Assembly (NCBI GenBank): GCA_004794785.1
Contig: SJOL01002175.1
Span: 61,857-125,856 of the forward strand
Reading direction: 5' to 3'
DNA: 64,000 nucleotides
From: Opisthorchis felineus
Lineage: Eukaryota > Platyhelminthes > Trematoda > Opisthorchiida > Opisthorchiidae
Part shown: positions 56,795 through 64,000 of the stretch, piece by piece
How positions within the stretch are numbered: the first letter of the stretch is position 1
Layout: each line of letters opens with the position of its first letter
Translations under genes and position numbers: made by a program
The notes under the pieces: generated by a model
What the model was told of the DNA's origin: nothing
Database searches by the model: none
What the model saw: only the letters and a program-made list of their open reading frames with translations

Positions 56795-58180
56795 CTAATA
56801 AAAATATATGCGTCCCCGATGTGTATTAGTAGGGTCAAATATTAGACCCCCATGGGCCAAAGTTTGCACATCCAGGGTGTAGGTAAGTATTGGGTCCCCT
56901 CGTAAGTGACGAAGTCTAGGGAAATTGATCGAGGACATCCAGATATGTTTGTTGTCAACAGGCTTGAGGCCGGAAACATTTTCGCAGCAGCTCATTGGAC
57001 ATGCTGAGAGCGTCCTTCGTGGGCAATTCGGCTGGCGTACTCAAGAAGCTGTCCGAGTTAGGTTGCGTAGAGTATCTCGGAGTACATGCGCGCAATACGG
57101 TGGGAGGAGGCCAACTCATTTGAAGAACAACGAATGCCTTTTTGGGTCGGACCACTCTGAATGGATGTGAAGGGCTTGTTAGGAGGCATCCAGATATCTA
57201 AGTCCATTTTTATATCCGTCTTTGTAATGTCTTCTATTCCGTTCTCGCCAAGCGTGTTAAAGACTTTTGCAAAGTCGCCTCCGAAAGAGAGGAAGACATT
57301 TTTAGTCATTCAAGGAAGGTGCCGATCCAGTGACCTTTGCTTCTGGGCGTCGACACCCATTCAAGGTGCACAGATGCTGAATTTCCAAGATTTTATATCG
57401 TTCGCAAAAAGTAGACATGGACGCAAGTGCGCACTGTGACCGTCCTTCATGTGGAACGGAAAGAGGGGTAGTCCTTATATGGGGCCTTGAGAAACTCCAA
57501 TGTAAGCGCGGTTGGAAGCAATAAGCCTGAGCAGATGATTATGGGAATAAAAATATGACATTCTACAAGAGTGCTTCATTTTTGGCGTGCGTTGACCAAC
57601 TCATGGACACGATCATGTTCGTCGCGCATGAACTGCCCTGCAAGAATCCTTGTTGCGATGAGGAAATCAACTTTTGGTGATGAGATGAATTAGATCGCCC
57701 AGCTTCAGAACGTGTTCCATTACCTCTCGCGGGAGGCCAGCGAGTCCATTAGGTCTGTGGCTGCCGAGCGACAAGCGGCCACCCGTCTATAGATTGGCGT
57801 GACGATCGCATCCTTCCCCAAGCAGAAGAAACTTTGCACATGTCAGGCGACTGACTGTACACCCGACAGAATTGTTTAACCAGGTTGAGTGACTTTTCAT
57901 TCAGGGCGCTCTAGTGCACTTCACGGGAGCATACATGATGAAAGATTTCTTCTCGTGCAAGATTTCTTCTTCCCCTGTAAGCGTCAAGTTTGTCAGAGGT
58001 TTTTCGTGGTTTTTCCTTGACGGCTCTGAACGCAATGAGGTCGATGGTGCCAAATGCAAATCTTTGGAGCATTTTCTGTAGCCTTCGGCCACCGTTATGT
58101 GATCGATTGTGTGTTACTCATTTCCGCCCCTCAAAGAAGCCCGCTGAACTGTCTTCCGTTAGTGCCTCGTGTGTTTAAAT
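56795..58180 (-). mobile_element. CR1/Jockey-like non-LTR RT remnant upstream of BICD
   Basis: Minus-strand pieces in order: NGLAGLPREVMEHVLKLGDL (RT region 2), GVSQGPI (region around motif B), PCLLFANDIKSWKFSICAPL (catalytic F-A-D-D changed to FAND, about 57410-57350), KMDLDIWMPPNKPF, KKAFVVLQM, VSGLKPVDNKHIWM and RLRHLRGDPILTY (56995-56795). The order and spacing match the C-terminal half of CR1-type reverse transcriptases. Several frames; dead copy. Confidence 0.8.
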
Positions 58181-60362
58181 AGCACATTGATGTATTTCCC
58201 GGCGACACTTGGTGTCGTGGTCCGTTTTTGTATGTTCAGTTGGGATTTCTGGCATACGGTGTTCCTTTATTTTACGAAATGTTGGCCCATCCTCCGAGTT
58301 GCATGCCGTTAGCCTTTTAAGAAATAGGGTTTGTCCCATTTTCAGAATTCGCCGAATCGTTTTGCGTTTCCTCTGGGTCGTTCAGCCGCATGAGACAGAA
58401 ACCGCAGAAGCTTGGTAAATTTTCTGAACAATGGTCCGGCTTGTCTCTTCCACTGAAGCTTGTCCCGGTTTAGGTTGGTCGAGGAGGATACGCATTACTG
58501 AAACGTCTGCGCGGCAGAGGAGTCAAATTCGAATTTCGGGTCCCATGCTCCCAGTTCAATAGCAGATAAAATAAAAAATCAGGGCACAATGGCCACTATG
58601 TCCCTGGGAGACTTAATTATTAATTTTAGTTTATTGTTATTTTGTTTTATTTCTAATTTTATCAAACAGGAGTCTTTCAGTGGTTATAACCAGATTCAGT
58701 GGGTAGGGCGGCTGGCCTGTGTAGTGTCTGATGGGCGCTCTGTTGCCCGAATAAAGTCAGAGCCAATGCAACATTTCCACCATGTTCAACGCGCTGGACG
58801 CAGAAAGCTTCCAAGGAGGTCATGAGAACATTATAGGCATCTAATGGCAAAGGGTTTGTGAAGAGGTAGCCGGAGAAGAGTTGCTAACTGGTTTACGCAG
58901 GCGACGAGCCCTTCCTCAGTGGATATGAGGGGCCACGACGAAGGATACCGATAGGAAGAGAACCGGCTACACTCAACCGAATTTGAATTAACCGTGAATC
59001 ACGAAAAGGTACAAGAATGATGTCGGGGAGGGCGACCGGAGTGAACAGGTCAACGTTCAAGTGTAGAACACCTCCAAGCGCTCTCACAAGCTTCGAGTCA
59101 TTCCAGAAAATGGATAAAACACCCACTGTTCTCAGTATCAGAGGCATCCGGTGCGAGCCGGGTCTCTGAAATTGCGCTCAGGGCGGTCGTTCAAGGCAGC
59201 TCTACCGTTAAATATCAGAACGCTTATCGTAGACGAGAACCTCGGCGCCGTTCCTGTTTTGCCGAAGATGTGGTGCGAAGAGGTAAAAAACATAAGCAAG
59301 AGTAGCGGATTTAATAATTCCGCGCCGCCTTTGACTCCAAGGCTCAAAAATGGCCCCTACAGCGCACCATTTTTCGGCATTTTGGTGAGTTCAAAACTTC
59401 CTGTACCTCTGTAAGGTGTTCCTCTTCACTCGGTTTACAGTAGTTGCAGATCGTTCGTTTTTTAGGATGCGGTTAACCCTCCCATGAAAGAAAGTTTCGA
59501 TAGTTGTTGCGTGCAGGACCTGGAGTGCCGTACCCCTAACTCCTTGGGCTTCTATTGTTCAAAGACTTGCTGTGTGGATATTTTGATTTGTTCTCTTCAG
59601 CTTCCGGGGGCGATTGGACCATTAAGATATCTCCTTGAGATTGTAGGACCGTTTGGTCTTTGCACCAGACAACCGTGGCCCTGGCCTTTTGTAGCACTCC
59701 AGAGAGGCTCGTTTTCGTACGTGACGGAACCCCGAATTCAACTAAATAAGTTTCTGAGAAGCAACACCTGAACCGTTTTTGTGTTTAGCAGATAATCAGC
59801 ACTGCCTGGGGCAAGCTTGAGTAGCGTGATTAGATTGTGAGTTGGGTCACACGGTATTCACTGCATATCTGGGAAGCGGATTAAGGCATGAGATGGAGAG
59901 AAGTGGGCCAAGTGCAGAATCAATAGGGATCGTGCTAGTTATGTTCATGAGAATGGGTAGGTCAGCCGTGACTTATGCCACTAACGTCCGATACCCAAGA
60001 AGCTGGTGCACCATTTTGATAATGGGTCCAAAAGTCTGCTAGATTCCTATCTGTTCAGCGAGATTTCATGCAGAATTTTTTGTGCTTTTGGAAACTGAAT
60101 TAATTGCTTTTGGCAAACTACTCAATTTTAGCGGGCCCAGTAGGTCCCAGAGGAAAATACAACAGCTTAAATGGCACTATCGGAGTAAGAGGAAACACTC
60201 CTGGGCGAAGCTTGTGCCACTGTTGAGGGTTATAAAATGGAGCATTGGTCTGGTAATACCTTGCTCCATCGGAATACGAGGAATAGGATCAGAAATAATG
60301 GAGCGGCACTCGTCAGACCAAGGATGGTTTCCCTCCCAGAGAATGGATGAACTGCACCCTGT
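58181..60362. other. No gene recognised
   Basis: AT-rich stretch near 58605-58665; otherwise short frames. May include decayed upstream parts of the CR1-like elements on either side. Confidence 0.45.
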
Positions 60363-60737
60363 TTGCCACGGGGGCTGGATCCTTTATGGCTGAGGCGCAT
60401 TAGGTTGAATCTAGGCCTTCTGCATCGCCTAATCTACCGACGGGCTTACATAGCTGACCGCCGTCCTAAATTTTCTTCCTGCTTTCCCCACAACACGCGC
60501 GACTCTGGATTTTTGCTCCCATTGTCCACCTGTCGAACTATCTTTAAACAAAACTTTTTCCTTTGCCTGTATTCTAAACTATGGAACAAGCTCCCCTCCC
60601 ATATCCGTACTATATCATCTCATGTAGGCTTTCCTAGGACTCTCGATTCTTACCTTTCTATTGAGGGAGCCGAGCATCTTTTCGCGCCGCAGCTTACACT
60701 AAACACTTTCTTTGAAACAGGCCCTAAACCCTTCTAA
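60363..60737 (+). pseudogene. CR1-like RT C-terminal fragment
   Basis: An open frame of 124 residues: RRIRLNLGLLHRLIYRRAYI, a disordered part with NTRDSGFLLPLS, then FKQNFFLCLYSKLWNKLPSH and SHVGFPRTLDSYLS. The pattern '(N)TR....LP..R.....F...R....WN.LP..I.......F...L' is the usual C-terminus of CR1/Jockey-type RT proteins. Its upstream RT is not recognisable; its 3' UTR would lie downstream. Confidence 0.65.
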
Positions 60738-61532
60738 TTTGCGCCCTCACCCCAACTGTCCTATTACTTGGTCCTAGCATGTACATTTACCAGGTTGAAC
60801 CCTCTAGCGTTAACCCTCAAGTGAGACAACTACTCTCCCAAGTGTTCTTGTCCACAAATCACCACAGTATCTATCTCTTGTGCAGACTTTTTCCTCCTGG
60901 GACTACATCTGCACCTGCTCCCTGAAGCGTAGTTGTTTTGCAGAGTGTCTAGCGCCTGCCATCGTAATTGTTTCCATACCCGTTTCCACTGACCTCGTTG
61001 TATTTTCTAACCTCCGGCCTTAAGCTTCTGTGCCGGGCCAAATAATTCCTAGTTCTTTCAAGCCTGGTCCCATCCCTGAATAACTCTGTCAGCTCTATTC
61101 AATGTTTGATGCATTGCTTTTACTCGATTTAACTAACCTTAGCCAAACCGAAGCCTTATTTCCTCACCGTTCAGAACCATTCCGCATCCTCTGACCAGAT
61201 GCAGTGCACGCACATCAAATAGTGGTCTGAAGATGCGCAACGAATGAAACACCCTTTTGTTTCAACAGCCCACTCATTCACACACACAACACTGTGGTGC
61301 GTCTCTACTTGACATGGTGGTTTACACCAATGCTTCGTCGTCGTTTAGCCATAGTACACAGGCTCTGAAGATTTCCATTCTACTCCATGGCCTCCGCGAC
61401 TTGCCTCTTCCGGTGGCTGTTTGCCGTTTGCTTGTTGGAAGTGATAGCTGCTTTATTGGCCTGGCTTCCCCTCGACCGGATAAGATATCTGGTAGCTGGA
61501 GTTATTTACTAATGCACAAACCGCAACTATGA

Positions 61533-64000
61533 CTGCTTGGTGGCTTGTCACCCTGCAGATCTGGTAGCACGCACGAGGGATGAAAACTCGTGTGGCGAAC
61601 GGGCACGCCCTGCAGGCGGGGTCGCCCTGTTACATTGCACCACGGTGTGTTCGTATACCCGCCACCCCTTCAGTAGCACGGGTGTATCGCCCATCGCCGG
61701 TAGTTCTGAGCCTGGTCTTTAATTCGGGAAAACCATAAAAGAGCACCGTTGTTGTTAGGCTGTGGCAGGTTTGGACTTATCCCGGCTGTCATTTGTCTGG
61801 CTTCGCCAAGAAATCTAAGCAAATGACAATTGTCCTTCCGTTTGATTTAAAAAAATATGCATGGAGCAGACTGAAGGGACTCCGTGGGGATCACGGCTAA
61901 CATCTACATGCAAGGCGTTCCACCTTTGTCTTAGTCGGGGTAGCACCACCCCAAGTCCACTTCATCATCCAGACATACCACACACGTTCTTCCCTCTTGT
62001 TCGCTGAAACGATCATATACATATAAAATGTAAAGGCCTTATTATTTCCTTAGTACTAGCAGTCATGGCTAGCACCTGTTGGCTGTTTTTGCCGCGCACC
62101 ATTCGTTTCTTGGAGCTGACAGCAGTGACTCGGTGACTGGCGACCCATACTCTTACACTTCTGTTAAGTTCACGTAGTAGATCCCAGTCATACTACAGTC
62201 CTTATCCATTATCTGGGAAGCTGTTGCTCAACCGTTTATTACTTGTCTGCTGTCCCTGTTCACATTAACCCTCCCTTTGAACAACAGAGACCCTATGATT
62301 AGATTCTTTAGCTGAGCGAAAAACTACTGCCGCCCCCTGTCTAACTCACCGTCTTAGCGCCCATTCCAACTGGTCCAACGGCTAGCCCTCTACTCGCCAC
62401 CTCGTCGGCTAAAGCCTTAGCTTTCCAAAATTAGGCGCCTAATCTCGCCCTAGCCGTACGCCCTCTGATCGACTAACGCTCAGTGCAAAAACGAGACACA
62501 ACTTACCACCAAAGATAGTATCTTCCATCGCTATCTGAAGGTACTGAAAACAAGCCGGGAAGGAGCTAACTAATACTGATTTGTTGCGTCTTCATAATAC
62601 ATCGTCAACCTTAGCTGGGCCTTGGTTGCCAGGTCAGTCAACAAAAATCCACCCATTCGCACGTTCATTCGGCTTGCTGCCATCTCATTTAAATTTTTTT
62701 ATTGGACACGGTTTTATCCGATGTCCACCGGAACTCACCAGACGCCACTGCTCTAATCCTATGCTTTTTCATACTCTCCTCGTCCCAAGCTTTAAACTTC
62801 GGCTGTGTTGTGGACCACAGTCTTCTTAATGCCTTCTTTATACCGTGAATCCGAGTCTGGATAGCCGCTTGATAGCCTGAAGCGCTTAGCCGAACCAGAA
62901 AAGCCAATGAACGTGCGAATCAGCTGAACTATTGAACACTGACGCGTAGAGGCGTGTCATGTGCAGCTGGAAACAGGTTGTTTATAAAGCTCACGTGGAT
63001 AATTCTAGGCGGGCCAAAAAGCGATACCAAAAATAGAACTCATCTGTCAAGGGCAAGTGAAGAGCAACCAATTAAGTCTGTCTCGACGAAAACAGTTATT
63101 CCATCGGCAGTTGTGTAGTCCAGTTAAGTTCGCAGCTTGTTCTCCTAATAGGCTGCTTGGTGGCTTGTCACCCTGCAGATCTGGTGGCACGCACGAGGGA
63201 TGAAAACTCGTGTGGTGAACGGGCACGCCCTGCAGGCGGGGTCGCCCTGTTACATTGCACCACGGTGCGTTCGTATACCCGCCACCCCTTCAGTAGCACG
63301 GGTGTATCGCCCATCGCCGGTAGTTCTGAGCCTGGTCTTTAATTCGGGAAAACCATAAAAAAGCACCGTTGTTGTTTGGCTCTAGCTGGATTGGACTTTT
63401 CACGGTTGTCACTTGTCTAGCAACACCAAGGAATACGATCAAACGACAGCAGTCCTGTCGTTGTTTAAATATCCATGGGTAGCACCATCCCAATTCCACT
63501 TCATCATCCAGACACACGTTTTTGAAGCAATCATATACACATAAAACGTAAATTTCTCATTATTTCCTGATTATCAGTAGTCACAGCTGGTGCCAAATGG
63601 CCACCCATACTCTTACATCCCTGTTGAGTTGCGGTTCTTATCCACTATCTCGGAAGCTGTTGCCCAACCGCTTATTAATTGCCAGCTGTCCCTGTTAACA
63701 ATTACGCCCCCTTTGCATGACGGAGACCCTTTGGTCGGATTTTTTGCTGAGCTAAAAGCCACCGCCAATTAATCTCACCACGTAATCGCCTGTTCCAACC
63801 AATCCAACGGCCAGCCTCCCTGCCTCGGCTGCTAAGTCCTTACCTTCCAAAATTAGGCACCTACTCTGGCCCAGCTAGTACTTGGTTTCTAGGTCAGCCA
63901 ACAAAATTCATCTCTTCCTGGGTTCTTTTAGTTTGCCGTCATCCCCTTTTATATTATTTTCTATTGAACATCGATTTATCTAACGCCTCCTGGCATTCAC
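61533..64000. repeat. Tandem duplication, unit 1620 bp, with a near-identical GC-rich core
   Basis: 61533-61762 and 63153-63382 match over 230 bases with about five substitutions and no indels. The flanking parts match only loosely and with indels: gtagcaccaccccaa/gtagcaccatccca, tcatatacatataaaa/tcatatacacataaaa, and actatctcggaagctgttg-type blocks at 62209 and 63645. The second unit runs to the window edge. The core holds a 61-codon plus-strand frame in both copies, starting MVACHPADLVARTRDENSCG. It follows a CR1-like C-terminus and could be element 3' sequence. Confidence 0.8.

Noticed and set aside
1..64000. CRISPR arrays, operons, rRNA genes, LTR retrotransposons
   Set aside because: No regularly spaced repeats, no rRNA-like conserved stretches, and no paired long direct terminal repeats with primer-binding sites were seen.

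Overview
The window looks like nuclear DNA of a flatworm, most likely a digenean fluke. It has one large split gene with GT-AG introns (two of only 35 and 41 bp, four of 1.9 to 14 kb), roughly 45% GC by eye, no bacterial-style gene packing, and dense decayed retroelements: Penelope-like elements, CR1/Jockey- and RTE-like non-LTR elements and a tRNA-derived SINE. The fluke assignment is inference from the combination of repeats and tiny 5' introns; I could not search a database.

The main gene is a Bicaudal-D (BICD) dynein adaptor on the minus strand, 56506 down to 22135. Seven exons join in consistent phase into a 933-residue coiled-coil protein: exons 1-3 at 55515-56506, exon 4 at 42862-43670, exon 5 at 28576-28824, exon 6 at 24580-24906, exon 7 at 22135-22635. 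The N-terminal AAxxG (CC1-box), a central LFTEI (Spindly-type) motif and the C-terminal cargo-binding coiled coil are all visible. Its introns 3 and 4 (11.8 and 14.0 kb) hold most of the mobile DNA. The only other convincing gene is an intronless four-pass membrane protein with two PPxY motifs (5255-5908, minus).

Region by region: 1-5 kb unassigned DNA with relics of two hammerhead-ribozyme-type repeat families; 5.3-5.9 kb the four-pass protein gene; 6-16.9 kb mostly unassigned, with one SINE and a near-perfect 185-bp palindrome (12.7 kb); 16.9-18.6 kb a broken Penelope-like element between inverted terminal repeats; 20.7-21.1 kb a second Penelope fragment; 22.1-56.5 kb BICD with intronic SINEs, ribozyme-type repeats, a third Penelope fragment and two convergent non-LTR elements; 56.8-58.2 kb a further CR1-like element just upstream of BICD; 60.4-60.7 kb a CR1-like C-terminus; 61.5-64 kb a 1.62-kb tandem duplication with a near-identical 230-bp core.

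The most interesting signal is the set of about 290-bp tandem or foldback repeats carrying a hammerhead-type core (CTGATGA, short hairpin, GAAA, then a self-complementary stem III and UC). They resemble animal retrozymes or Penelope terminal repeats, and every inverted pair in this window has the ribozyme strands pointing outward.
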